DNA of 64,000 nucleotides from Shimia sp. (GCF_022448905.1 NZ_JAKVCW010000003.1:1-64000); one strand, 5' to 3'; shown: positions 52,501-60,733, counted from the stretch's first letter. The notes: generated from the letters alone by a model not told the origin. Made by a program: numbers and translations.

Positions 52501-54447
52501 TTCCCCAAAGCGGGCAGCTACCCAGTCACATTGCGGGTGGATGATGGCACCGGCCTGAGCAATGCGCGGGATGTGGATGCCACCACGGTGATCATCAACG
52601 CCGCGCCGGTGGCGGATGCGGGAGGCAACAAAGATGTGTGTTCTGGCCAGTCGATCATCTTTGATGCCTCGGCCAGCGCGGATGAGGATGGCGACCTGTT
52701 AAAGTACCTCTGGGACTTTGGCGATGGCACGTTGTCTGAGGTGATCAATCCAACCAAAACCTACGAAATGCCAGGCACTTACCCGGTCACTCTTCAAGTG
52801 GAAGATGAGAGCGGCAGCACGCGTGGGTCGGATCTGGACCGCATCGCGGTGATTGTGCGCGAGGGGCCAATTGCCAATGCGGGGCCGGACATGACGGTCT
52901 GTGTCAATCAAGAGGTGCGCATGGATGGCAGTGGCTCCACAGATGCCGATGGGTCTGTCAACGGGTTTGAATGGACCTTTGGTGATGGCAGTCGGGCCAG
53001 CGGGGCGACGCCAATCAAGAGCTTTGAGCGGGCGGGCGATTATGCGGTCACGCTCACGATCACTGGCGATGCGGTTGGGGAATGCAGCCCGCTGGACACC
53101 GATACAGTCAATGTGAAGGTCTTGCCCGCGCGCAGCCAGCGCATTGACGCGGTGGAGCGTGCGCCGGTGAACAATGCCGTGGCCTTTGCCGCTGTTTTGG
53201 GCGACGCGGCCGGTACGGGCGAGCCGGTGCGGTATGACTGGATCTTTTCGGATGGCGGCACAGCCGAAGGCGCGGAAGTGTCTTATGCGTTTGCCGAACC
53301 GGGAGCCTATTTGGCGACGCTGACCACAACGCTTGAAGGTGGCACGCAGGACTGCGGGCAATTGGTCACGCACCACAAGATCCTCATCAACGCCGCGCCG
53401 ACGCCAGAGGTGGACGCACCCGCTCAGGTGGCGGCGGGCGTTTTGACGCGGTTTGACGCCACTGGCGCGGTGGACAACGACGGGGTGATCACCCGCTACC
53501 TTTGGGATTTTGGCGACGGTCAAACGGCGGAGGGCGTGTCGGTGGTGCATCGCTATGAAACGCCGGGTGTCTATGCCTTGTCGCTGGAAGTCACCGATGA
53601 TGCGGGTGTGGCCAATAGCAGCGCCTCTTGGACCCGCGAGATGCAGGTGAATCCAGCGCCGCTGACCGGCGTCGATGTGGCCGGGGCATTATGCGCGGGT
53701 GATGACAAAGCCTGGGAACTGTCGGTGGGTCCTGGGGTGGCGGTGGCCTGGGATTTTGGTGACGGGGGCACGGGCAAAGGCGCGGCGGTGACCCATCGCT
53801 ACGCTACGCCGGGGCTGTATCCGGTCACGGTGTCTACGGATGATGGCAAAGGATTGGAAAACTCCAGCCAGTTGGAGCAGGTCTATGCACGGGTGAACGC
53901 GCCGCCAACCGCCGATGCGGGACCGGACAGGGTGGTCTGTCCGGGCGAAGAGGTCTCGTTTCGAGCTGGAGCGTATGATCGGGATGGCAAGATTACCGAT
54001 CTGCTGTGGCGCTTCTCAGACGGGGTGGAGTTGGCGGGCGCAGAGGTCAGCCGCCGGTTTGATACCGCGGGGCCTGTGACCGCAACCTTGATTGTGACGG
54101 ATGACAGCGGTGCCAGCTGTGCCGTGGGGCAGGACACGGCGGAGATATTGGTGAATGCCGCGCCGGTGATCAGCGCGGGCCAAGACCGGGAAACCCCGGT
54201 GGGGGCGGCGCATGACGTGCTGCGCTTTGATGTGAGTGATGTCAGCGACCCGGATGGCCATGGCGTAGAGGTCAGCTGGCAATTTGGCGACGGGGCAGGC
54301 GGCTATGGCGCAGTGACCCGCCATGCCTACGGCGCGCCAGGCACGTATACGGCCACGGTGACTGCGCGCGACAGCACCGGATTGGCCTGTGGTGTGTCTA
54401 CCGACAGCGTGCAGGTATTGGCCGTGGCCCGGGGTGAGGGCAATTGA
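49552..54447 (+). CDS. Giant PKD-repeat surface or periplasmic protein, 1,631 aa
   Basis: Signal peptide ends near AKAQD (about residue 30). Residues 35-320 are an unrecognised N-terminal domain. Then come fifteen PKD modules, each recognised by a W-x-FGDG-type strand, a V-x-H-x-Y turn and PGxYxVTLxVxDDSG (for example LWDFGDGSAPVIG, TYEMPGTYPVTLQVED). Two modules have a changed GDG (WEFDDLQ and WIFSDGG). Pairs of cysteines occur in later modules (near DVCSGQ and DMTVCVNQ), suggesting disulfides. No membrane anchor, lipobox or sorting signal is visible at the C-terminus. Either of two ATG starts (49552, 49570) is possible. The TGA overlaps the cyclase ATG by one base. Confidence 0.9.
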   Translation: MKRSARMTWLKLMVAVLSAWGLWQAQAKAQDVASPAEHGQLVMYGSAAPTREGDIDHREVIFFSVPSELRDRVYVRVFDPEMRGEHDFRYGGGGNSRTVYRVYGGDGARSGVPMPVPVADGETPSKVTRDAVLAARAGEVLREVEFGSEAETDQQWVSLGSVRARQGEVIGDRAWFRLEVLGADGDDGNGFNVDVSLLRDAHRRPEGLEMIAYQPTIRWPGSGPGTRVEFLATAGDLTVQNFDGARGDLRLNRMYSDYALRASGQNVWASEVVRAEELTGEDILSLTLQGGFETPNDVTLSLFDADGQAVPMLMPSRLAPVPARPEALPRARELADCSSVAFDGSLADGDPLLAYRWDYRDGASSEEPVIVYSYGAPGRYDARLRVRLPGTRAARGAEAEVPVHVRVAPRAVAGSAITVAPGDVVPFSGAGSLPSDSPITRYLWSFGDGAAADTVEASHVYTEPGDYRAVLRVSDDAVHPCNFGVATRLVMVNFPPVAEAGTDVNTIVGRAVTLDGAASYDVDGAITGYVWDLGDGTERDGSRVTHVYQQPGIYQVGLSVRDDSGVANATSTDRLTIRVNAPPVPAIDGPEAPVAVGEAVILDGSRSSDADGVILSHLWDFGDGAMGEGPVAEYAWATPGVYEVTLTVIDDSGTQSATQRTRFEVVVNTRPVAEAGPDQFVTASEVQFDGSGSRDIDGQIARYVWEFGDGRTAEGLSPLHFYEIPGVYEVDLTVTDDSGAPQSSHRDTMQVVVNSRPIADAGPALTVAPDEEFVLDGGASVDPDGTVAQYLWLFEDGSTQDGVRVAQRFETPGLHRVRLKVTDDFVGGGAVDESEVLITVNASPVAQAGPDLRVAPDDTVRFDARSSFDKDGLLAGYRWEFDDLQAPLEAAVVERAWPVAGVYNARLVVRDGSGVANSTAQDSVTIHVNHRPEAEAGPAIDTDRLLVTLDAGGSSDADGDALMYLWDFGDGSAPVIGKTVSHVFPKAGSYPVTLRVDDGTGLSNARDVDATTVIINAAPVADAGGNKDVCSGQSIIFDASASADEDGDLLKYLWDFGDGTLSEVINPTKTYEMPGTYPVTLQVEDESGSTRGSDLDRIAVIVREGPIANAGPDMTVCVNQEVRMDGSGSTDADGSVNGFEWTFGDGSRASGATPIKSFERAGDYAVTLTITGDAVGECSPLDTDTVNVKVLPARSQRIDAVERAPVNNAVAFAAVLGDAAGTGEPVRYDWIFSDGGTAEGAEVSYAFAEPGAYLATLTTTLEGGTQDCGQLVTHHKILINAAPTPEVDAPAQVAAGVLTRFDATGAVDNDGVITRYLWDFGDGQTAEGVSVVHRYETPGVYALSLEVTDDAGVANSSASWTREMQVNPAPLTGVDVAGALCAGDDKAWELSVGPGVAVAWDFGDGGTGKGAAVTHRYATPGLYPVTVSTDDGKGLENSSQLEQVYARVNAPPTADAGPDRVVCPGEEVSFRAGAYDRDGKITDLLWRFSDGVELAGAEVSRRFDTAGPVTATLIVTDDSGASCAVGQDTAEILVNAAPVISAGQDRETPVGAAHDVLRFDVSDVSDPDGHGVEVSWQFGDGAGGYGAVTRHAYGAPGTYTATVTARDSTGLACGVSTDSVQVLAVARGEGN

Positions 54448-56177
54448 TGCGGTTTCCGCTGCCGCTCAAGTTCTTTCTATTCGCCGCGTTGATCGCCGTG
54501 GTGCCTTTGGCGCTGGTGGGCAACAACCTGGTGCAGATTGCCCGCGAAGAGCTCAAAAGCGCGGTGAATGAAGATCTCACCAGCGTGGCAGGGCAATTGC
54601 GCAGCGAGTTTGACAGCCTGTATCAGGGCCGTTGGCTGGCACCGTTGATGGTGATCCGCTCTGGTGTGGACAATCCTGAGCTGGACGTCGCGCTAAAGGT
54701 GGCGCTGTTGACGGAGGGCATGGCGCAATTGCCGGATGTGGTGTCCTTGCAGCTGAGCGTGGAAGGCTCCGACATTCCGGTGCTGGTGAGCAATGAAGAT
54801 TTTGCTGCACAGCTGGCAGAGGTTGGCCTTGACCCGGTGCAGACGCTCTCCATTAGCAATGAGTTGCTGGCGAATATTGAGGGCACCGGACAGTTTGGGC
54901 GACCACTGATCAGCCAATTGCCGGACACAGGGGACTGGCTGGCGACTTTGGCTTTGCCGATGGAAAGCATCATTGCCGGGCGCAAGTTCACGTTGGGCGC
55001 ACGTATCAACCTGAACACCTTGCAGCGCAGTGTGTTGCGCCATCCGTTTACCGCGCGGGGTGAGATCACCATTGTGGATCATGCTGGACGGGCCGTGCTG
55101 GTAGAGGCCCCGGAGGTTTTGGCCGACCGGGCGATCGTGGCTTCTGCCATGCCGCTGATTGTGGCAGGCGCGCGGGCAGATGCGTTGGAGGCCTATGCGC
55201 GGCCAGATGGCACAGCGATGTTGGGGGCTTATGCCTTTCCGGATTGGTTTCCTTTTGCGGTGATTGCCGAGCTGAGCGAAGAGACGGCCTATGCCGTGGT
55301 CACTCAGATGATGCAGCGGATTTTGATTGTCGGCAGTCTGGGCTTTGCCGCGGCCTCGATTGGGGCGCTGATCTTCTCGCGTCGCCTGAAACGTCCGATC
55401 TTGAAAATTGGCCGGGTGGCGGATGCTGTGGGCGAGGGCGATTTCTCACAACGGGTGGACGGCGTGCGCTCGCGCGACGAAATTGGCGATCTGGCGGGGC
55501 GGATCAACGTGATGGCCGGGCAATTGGGCGAGCGGCTGGAGCTTATGAAATTCGTCAGCCATGAGACGGTGACGGCCATACAGAACCGGGATGGCGACCG
55601 GATGCGGCGGGGCGGCGAGCGGCGCGAGGTGACCATGCTGTTCTCAGATATTCGCGGCTACACGGCGTTTTCCGAAACCGTGCCGCCCGAAGAGGTGATT
55701 GAGGTGCTCAACCGCTATTTTGAAATCCAGTCAGAGATTGTCGAGCGCCATGGCGGCGATATCGACAAGTTTGTCGGGGATGAGCTGATGGCGATGTTTG
55801 TGGGTGAGGACAAAGAGGATCGCGCCGTGCGCTGCGGCGTGGAAATCAAAGAGGCGTTGGCGGCGTCTTTTGGGGCTCAAAGCGCGCGCGAACTGGCCGT
55901 GGGCGTGGGCATCGCCTCAGGCGACGTGGTGCTTGGGGCGATGGGGGCGCGCGACCGGATGGACTATACGGTGCTGGGCTCAACCGTGAACTTGGCAGCG
56001 CGGCTCTGCGCTAAAGCGGGCCCTTGGCAGGTGCTGGTGGATCGAGACACCAGTGATCTGGTCGATGAAGGCATAACCCTAAAAGAGCTGGCCGCCGTGC
56101 GCCTCAAGGGCTACGCCGATCCAATCCCGGTATTTGCCGCGCAGGCTGAGACCAAACAGTTGGAACACCTGCCCTGA
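54447..56177 (+). CDS. Transmembrane HAMP-adenylate cyclase (class III)
   Basis: A 576-residue sensor cyclase. TM1 at about 8-27 (LKFFLFAALIAVVPLALVGN), an extracytoplasmic region of about 260 residues (dCACHE-like by shape, not recognised), TM2 at about 290-312, HAMP (SRRLKRPILKIGRVADAVGEGDF...SRDEIGDLAGRINVM), then the catalytic domain. The first metal Asp is in MLFSDIRGY (about 400) and the second in DKFVGDELMA, whose lysine, with Asp in MDYTVLGSTVN, indicates adenylate rather than guanylate specificity; Arg in LAARL completes the site. ATG 54447 is preceded by GAGGG. It should convert envelope signals to cAMP. Repeat copy E follows the stop. Confidence 0.93.
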   Translation: MRFPLPLKFFLFAALIAVVPLALVGNNLVQIAREELKSAVNEDLTSVAGQLRSEFDSLYQGRWLAPLMVIRSGVDNPELDVALKVALLTEGMAQLPDVVSLQLSVEGSDIPVLVSNEDFAAQLAEVGLDPVQTLSISNELLANIEGTGQFGRPLISQLPDTGDWLATLALPMESIIAGRKFTLGARINLNTLQRSVLRHPFTARGEITIVDHAGRAVLVEAPEVLADRAIVASAMPLIVAGARADALEAYARPDGTAMLGAYAFPDWFPFAVIAELSEETAYAVVTQMMQRILIVGSLGFAAASIGALIFSRRLKRPILKIGRVADAVGEGDFSQRVDGVRSRDEIGDLAGRINVMAGQLGERLELMKFVSHETVTAIQNRDGDRMRRGGERREVTMLFSDIRGYTAFSETVPPEEVIEVLNRYFEIQSEIVERHGGDIDKFVGDELMAMFVGEDKEDRAVRCGVEIKEALAASFGAQSARELAVGVGIASGDVVLGAMGARDRMDYTVLGSTVNLAARLCAKAGPWQVLVDRDTSDLVDEGITLKELAAVRLKGYADPIPVFAAQAETKQLEHLP

Positions 56178-56240
56178 TCTTCTCATTCCACAAATATCCT
56201 GGGGGAGGCGCAGCCTGCTGCGCCGGGGGCAACGCCCCTT
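56178..56240 (+). repeat. Dispersed intergenic repeat, copy E
   Basis: CTTCTCATTCCAC, AAATATCCTGGGGG, then GGGGGC-aac-GCCCC. It starts at the base after the cyclase stop and runs to the last codon of the convergent DUF6476 gene, so it may end both transcripts. The core has one change (CCTGGGG). Confidence 0.78.
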
Positions 56241-56563
56241 TACTCGCTGACCGTCGCCCCAAACGCGCCTGGAGACAATACCACTTCCTGACGCAAAGCG
56301 CCGGTGATGCGGTCGTGTATCAAAATGCGGTTGTCCTCGGTCACAATCGCCACCCAGCCGTCGCCCATCGTGACCGCCTGCGCCACCGCGCCGTCTTCCA
56401 GCACAAGGTTTTCCGGCAAGATTGGGCCATCTTCACGGAAGCGCATGACAAGCAGGACAACCAAGGCTAAAAGCCCGACAACCATAACCACCGTCATGCC
56501 CGTTACCAACAGGCGCAGGAAGCGCAGGTTGGCGGGTTCAATTGGTTCCGGAGAAGAGTCCAT
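56240..56563 (-). CDS. DUF6476 family membrane protein
   Basis: A 107-residue protein with one central membrane helix (about 17-39, LLVTGMTVVMVVGLLALVVLLVM) and a small beta-rich domain (LPENLVLEDGAVAQAVTMGDGWVAIVTEDN). It matches what is annotated as DUF6476 in Rhodobacterales. The ATG (56563) is on the opposite strand to the rluD ATG (56562), so the two start codons share CATG and no intergenic space exists. The ribosome-binding site and promoter lie within rluD. Confidence 0.82.
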   Translation of the reverse strand: MDSSPEPIEPANLRFLRLLVTGMTVVMVVGLLALVVLLVMRFREDGPILPENLVLEDGAVAQAVTMGDGWVAIVTEDNRILIHDRITGALRQEVVLSPGAFGATVSE

Positions 56564-57590
56564 GGCTGAGGCCCTTGTAGAATTTGTGATTGCGGACAAC
56601 CCGCCCAAGCGTCTTGATAAGGCGCTTTCGCGCGATGTGCCAGTGGAAGCCAGTTTGAGCCGCACCCGCTTGGCAAAGCTGATTGCCGAGGGCAGCGTGA
56701 CGCTGGACGGCGCGGTTGTGACCGACCCCAAGCTCAAAGTGGCGGGCGGCGAGTTGGTAGTGATCACCGTTCCGGTAGCCGAGGAAAGCCACATTGGGCC
56801 GGAAGACATCCCGCTTGAGGTGATCTGGGAAGATGATGATCTGATTGTGATCAACAAACCGGCGGGCATGGTGGTGCATCCGGCACCGGGCACGCCCAAT
56901 GGCACGCTGGTGAATGCGCTGCTGCATCATTGTGGCGACACGCTGTCCGGGGTGGGCGGCATGAAACGGCCCGGGATTGTGCATCGGATCGACAAGGAAA
57001 CCAGCGGGTTGCTGGTGGTGGCCAAAACCGATGCGGCCCACCAAGGCCTTGCGGCGCAGTTTGAGGCCCACACGGTAGAGCGCTACTACCGCGCGGTCTG
57101 TTACGGCGTACCGGATGCCAACGATCCGCGTTTGCGGGGTGTGCGCGGGGTGAACTTTGAGCCTGGAAACATCATGAAAGTGACCACCCATCTGGCGCGG
57201 CACAAGACCGATCGGCAACGTCAGGCGGTGTTGTTTGAAGGCGGGCGTCATGCGGTGACACGGGTGCGGATTGTCGAGCCTTTTGGCGATCCAGCGGTGG
57301 CCTCATTGGTGGAATGCTGGCTGGAAACCGGGCGCACACACCAAATCCGCGTGCATATGGCCCATGCGGGCCACGGGCTGATCGGCGATCCGGTTTATGG
57401 CGGGCGGCGCAAACTGGGCGAAAAGGCGATTGGCGTGAAAGGTGCGGCGGCGGCCAAAGCCTTTGCGCGGCAGGCGTTGCATGCGGCTGTGTTGGGTTTT
57501 GAGCACCCGGTGACAGGCGAAGACTTGCGGTTTGAGGCGCCTTTGCCAGAGGATATGGCGCAGTTGATCGCGGACCTTGGCGGACAGTAA
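56562..57590 (+). CDS. rluD: Ribosomal large-subunit pseudouridine synthase D
   Basis: Makes pseudouridines in helix 69 of 23S rRNA. The 342-residue protein has an S4 domain (RLDKALSRD, SRTRLAKLIAEGSVTLDG) and the catalytic domain with the Asp in HRIDKETSGLLVVAK, LETGRTHQIRVHMAHAGHGLIGDPVYGG and the C-terminal RQALHAAVLGFEHP. Start ATG 56562 with GGAG upstream; a longer in-frame start lies within DUF6476 and is rejected. Followed 200 bases later by rpoH. Confidence 0.95.
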   Translation: MAEALVEFVIADNPPKRLDKALSRDVPVEASLSRTRLAKLIAEGSVTLDGAVVTDPKLKVAGGELVVITVPVAEESHIGPEDIPLEVIWEDDDLIVINKPAGMVVHPAPGTPNGTLVNALLHHCGDTLSGVGGMKRPGIVHRIDKETSGLLVVAKTDAAHQGLAAQFEAHTVERYYRAVCYGVPDANDPRLRGVRGVNFEPGNIMKVTTHLARHKTDRQRQAVLFEGGRHAVTRVRIVEPFGDPAVASLVECWLETGRTHQIRVHMAHAGHGLIGDPVYGGRRKLGEKAIGVKGAAAAKAFARQALHAAVLGFEHPVTGEDLRFEAPLPEDMAQLIADLGGQ

Positions 57591-57702
57591 CGGGCGGAAT
57601 TCTGTCTGTAACAAACTGCACGTGGCTGTGAGAAATCCTGTCAGCCATGGAAAGCCATCAGCGAAAAACTTACTATGAGAGTCAGAAATTTGCGCGCCGA
57701 GG

Positions 57703-57729
57703 TTGAAACCGTCCGTTAGCGCCCTACAT
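57703..57729 (+). promoter_or_regulatory. Sigma-32-type promoter upstream of rpoH
   Basis: TTGAAA at 57703-57708, 13-base spacer, CCCTACAT at 57722-57729, close to the heat-shock consensus CTTGAAA-N(11-15)-CCCATNT. It suggests autoregulation of rpoH. Confidence 0.6.
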
Positions 57730-57794
57730 GGATGTTAAAGGTTTAAACATACGCGCATTTAAGCAGCGTAAGACAGACAAGGGAGGCATTCGCC

Positions 57795-58691
57795 ATGAGC
57801 AACTACAAAAATCTGCCGGCACCCACACCAGAAGGTGGCCTCAACCGGTATCTTCAGGAAATTCGCAAGTTCCCGCTTCTGGAGCCAGAAGAAGAGTACA
57901 TGCTGGCCAAACGCTGGGTCGAAGAGCAAGACGCTGATTCCGCGCATAAAATGGTGACGTCGCACCTACGCCTCGCGGCCAAAATTGCCATGGGTTATCG
58001 CGGCTATGGCTTGCCACAGGCCGAAGTGATTTCCGAGGCCAACGTCGGTCTGATGCAAGCGGTGAAGAAGTTTGACCCTGAAAAGGGTTTCCGTCTGGCG
58101 ACCTATGCCATGTGGTGGATCCGTGCGAGCATTCAGGAATATGTGCTGCGCAGCTGGTCCATGGTGAAGCTGGGCACCACCTCGGCGCAGAAGAAGCTGT
58201 TCTTCAACCTGCGTAAGGCGAAAGCCCGGATTGGTGCGTTGGAAGATGGCGACCTGCGTCCAGAGAATGTGCAGCGGATTGCCACCGATCTTGGCGTGAC
58301 CGAGGATGAGGTGATTTCGATGAACCGGCGCCTGTCCGGTGGGGATGCCTCGCTGAACGCACAGGTTGGCACCGAAGGTGAAGGCACCATGGAGTGGCAG
58401 GACTGGCTGGAAGATGAAACCGCCAACCAGGCTGCGGACTATGAGGCAAAAGACGAGCTGGACGCCCGCCGCGAGCTTCTAGTGGAGGCCATGCACGTGC
58501 TGAACGATCGCGAGAAGGACATTCTGACTCAGCGCCGTTTGGCGGAGAAGGCGGTCACCCTGGAAGACCTGAGCGGTCAGTATGATGTGAGCCGTGAGCG
58601 GATCCGTCAGATTGAGGTGCGGGCCTTTGAAAAACTGCAGAAACGGATGCGCGAGTTGGCGGCGTCGCGTGGGATGCTGGCCGCGCATTAA
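57795..58691 (+). CDS. rpoH: RNA polymerase heat-shock sigma factor RpoH
   Basis: A 298-residue sigma-32. The RpoH-specific box QKKLFFNLRKAK follows region 2 (EANVGLMQAVKKFDPEKGFRLATYAMWWIRASIQEYVLRSWSMVK). Region 4.2 is [26 protein letters not shown]. Other features fit RpoH I rather than the RpoH II of Rhodobacter, but the two were not compared. A sigma-32-like promoter lies upstream and a strong terminator downstream, so it is monocistronic. Confidence 0.96.
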   Translation: MSNYKNLPAPTPEGGLNRYLQEIRKFPLLEPEEEYMLAKRWVEEQDADSAHKMVTSHLRLAAKIAMGYRGYGLPQAEVISEANVGLMQAVKKFDPEKGFRLATYAMWWIRASIQEYVLRSWSMVKLGTTSAQKKLFFNLRKAKARIGALEDGDLRPENVQRIATDLGVTEDEVISMNRRLSGGDASLNAQVGTEGEGTMEWQDWLEDETANQAADYEAKDELDARRELLVEAMHVLNDREKDILTQRRLAEKAVTLEDLSGQYDVSRERIRQIEVRAFEKLQKRMRELAASRGMLAAH

Positions 58692-58714
58692 GCGCCTCGC
58701 AGATGAAAAACCGA

Positions 58715-58742
58715 AACCGGCCCCGCAATGGGCCGGTTTTTT
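58715..58742 (+). terminator. Rho-independent terminator after rpoH
   Basis: AACCGGCCC - six-base loop - GGGCCGGTT followed by TTTT. Nine-base perfect stem, 24 bases after the rpoH stop. Confidence 0.92.
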
Positions 58743-58796
58743 GTTGTCCGCTGGAGCGGAGTGGCTAGGGTGGGCGCACCAAATGGGAGCGCTATC

Positions 58797-59765
58797 ATGA
58801 CCACCTCACCTGTCCGTTGGGGCATCCTCGGAGCCGCCAATTTTGCCAAGACCACCATGGGGCCCGCGATCCATGCGGCCAAGGGGGCACAGCTTGCTGC
58901 TGTAGCGTCTTCCAGTGCTGATAAGGTTGCGGGTTTTGCGGCTTTTGCGCCCGGGGTGCGGCATCATCAGAGCTATGAGGACATGCTGGCCGATCCGGAA
59001 ATTGACGCGGTTTATGTCCCGCTGCCCAATCACCTGCACGTAGAGTGGGGGATCAAAGCGCTGGAGGCGGGCAAGCCGGTGTTGATTGAAAAGCCGGTGG
59101 GCATGGATGTGGCCGAAATCGACAAATTGATCAAGGCGCGGGATGCGGCCGGGGTGTTGGCGGCGGAGGCTTATATGATTGTGCACCATCCGCAGTGGCA
59201 ACGAGCGAAGTCACTGTTGGCCGAGGGCGCGATAGGCAAATTGGTGCATGTGAATGCGGCGTTTTCGTTTTTCAACGATGACACCGGTAACATTCGCAAT
59301 CAGGCGGCGGCTGGCGGCGGCGGGCTGCGCGACATTGGGGTGTACGTGATGGGCGGCGTGCGGTTTGCCACCGGGCAGGAGCCGGTGCAGCTTGATTACG
59401 CGCGGCTGCAGTGGGAGCACGGTGTCGACACCTTTGCCGACATGGGCTTCACCTTTGACGGCTTCACCTATCAGGCCTACACCTCGATCCGTTCAGCGCC
59501 GCGCCAAGAGGTGCATTTCCATGGCGAGAAAGGGCTTATGACGCTGACCTGTCCGTTCAACGCGGGCAAGTTTGATCAGGCGGAGTTACACATGTCGATG
59601 CCGGATCAGACCAAGCGGATCGAGCGCTTTCCGGTGGTGAACCAATATGTGCAGCAGGTGGAAGCCTTTGGCCGCACCATTCGGGAGGGCGAGACCTATG
59701 CTTGGCCGCTGGAGCAGGCGCGAGGCACGCAAGCGATGATGGATCAGGTGCTGGCGCAGGGCTGA
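58797..59765 (+). CDS. Gfo/Idh/MocA-family oxidoreductase
   Basis: A 322-residue NAD(P)-dependent dehydrogenase of the glucose-fructose oxidoreductase/inositol dehydrogenase family. N-terminal Rossmann motif GILGAANFAKTT, then VYVPLPNHLHVEWGIKALEAGKPVLIEKPVG with the family EKP motif, and a second domain with GGGLRDIGVYVMGGVRFATG. ATG 58797 has GGGAG upstream. Substrate is unknown. No sugar transport genes are near. Confidence 0.93.
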   Translation: MTTSPVRWGILGAANFAKTTMGPAIHAAKGAQLAAVASSSADKVAGFAAFAPGVRHHQSYEDMLADPEIDAVYVPLPNHLHVEWGIKALEAGKPVLIEKPVGMDVAEIDKLIKARDAAGVLAAEAYMIVHHPQWQRAKSLLAEGAIGKLVHVNAAFSFFNDDTGNIRNQAAAGGGGLRDIGVYVMGGVRFATGQEPVQLDYARLQWEHGVDTFADMGFTFDGFTYQAYTSIRSAPRQEVHFHGEKGLMTLTCPFNAGKFDQAELHMSMPDQTKRIERFPVVNQYVQQVEAFGRTIREGETYAWPLEQARGTQAMMDQVLAQG

Positions 59766-59798
59766 CGCTGCGCTGTCAGGCACCTAGCAGACAAAAGA

Positions 59799-59836
59799 AA
59801 ACCCCTCGCAGGCGTGTGCTTGCGAGGGGTTTGTTG
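59799..59836. terminator. Bidirectional hairpin terminator
   Basis: AAACCCCTCGCA - ten-base loop - TGCGAGGGGTTT, with A-rich sequence on the left and T-rich on the right. It lies between the convergent oxidoreductase and DUF4167 genes and can end both. Confidence 0.88.
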
Positions 59837-59854
59837 TTTGATAAGCAGGCCGGA

Positions 59855-60511
59855 TTATTCCGCGGCTTTGCTTTCTTCCACAGGCGCAGACTCTGCCGGG
59901 GCCTCAGCCTTTTTGGAGGAGCGGCGTGGTTTCTTCTCAGATTTCTCCGCTGGTGCGTCGGCCTTGTCTTCCGCCTTTTTGCGCGGTGCCCGTTTGCGGG
60001 GTGCTTTCTTGGGCGCAGGCGTTTCGGCCTCTGGTGTCTCCACCAGATTGCTTTCGGCCACATCCACGATCAGGTCGGGCTGATCCGCTTCGGATGGGTC
60101 TACAACGGGCTGCGCGTCGGCTTCGACAGGGGCAGGGGCTTTGTCGCGGTTGCCACCGCCATTGCCTTCGCGTTCCTGACGTTCCATGCGCTCGCGGCGT
60201 TCGCGGTCGCGTTCGGCCTGACGTTCGCGGTTCTGGCGGTCCTGCTCTTCGCGGCGCGCTTCTTGTTCGCGCTGCGCTTCGTTCAGCATGCGCTGATAAT
60301 GTTCGGCATGCTGCTGGAAGTTTTCCGTGGCAACGCGGTCATTGCCCAACTGGCTGTCGCGGGCGAGCTGGTTGTATTTGTCGATCACCTGCTGAGGGGT
60401 GCCTCGCACCTTGCCCTCTGGGCCGGAGCTGTCAAACACGCGGTTGACGATGTTGCCGGAGGGACGGTTGCGGTTAGATTTATTCCGCGAACGTGACTTC
60501 GAAGATCTCAT
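59855..60511 (-). CDS. DUF4167-domain protein
   Basis: A 218-residue protein. The N-terminal third is the DUF4167 domain (basic SKSRSRNKSNRNRPSGNIVNRVFDSSGPEGKVRGTPQQVIDKYNQLARDSQ). A charged helical stretch follows (EAQREQEARREEQDRQNRERQ...), then a low-complexity, Lys/Ala/Pro-rich tail (PAPKKAPRKRAPRKKAED). The tail suggests nucleic-acid binding, but this is unproven. DUF4167 next to prmC-prfA is typical of alphaproteobacteria. Confidence 0.88.
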   Translation of the reverse strand: MRSSKSRSRNKSNRNRPSGNIVNRVFDSSGPEGKVRGTPQQVIDKYNQLARDSQLGNDRVATENFQQHAEHYQRMLNEAQREQEARREEQDRQNRERQAERDRERRERMERQEREGNGGGNRDKAPAPVEADAQPVVDPSEADQPDLIVDVAESNLVETPEAETPAPKKAPRKRAPRKKAEDKADAPAEKSEKKPRRSSKKAEAPAESAPVEESKAAE

Positions 60512-60733
60512 TGTTTTTGTAATCCAGCCTTGGTCAATGGCAATCGCTCATCCCGTTTCACGCCTCGTGCGCTCTGTCTTCCGGGGGCGACAATTTATGG
60601 CTTGATGTCCAATCGGGACCGCCCGCAAATGGGGCATCCACCAAAAGGACACGAACTTGATATTGCGCCTTGGGCGTTCGCACAAGTGCTTTTATCGCGC
60701 CAAAGCTTGCAAAAGGGAAAATTTGCGTGGGTT

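Noticed and set aside
50600-54400. Tandem DNA repeat or CRISPR-like array in the PKD gene
   Set aside because: The repeats are protein modules of about 80 residues with diverged codons, not identical DNA repeats with spacers.
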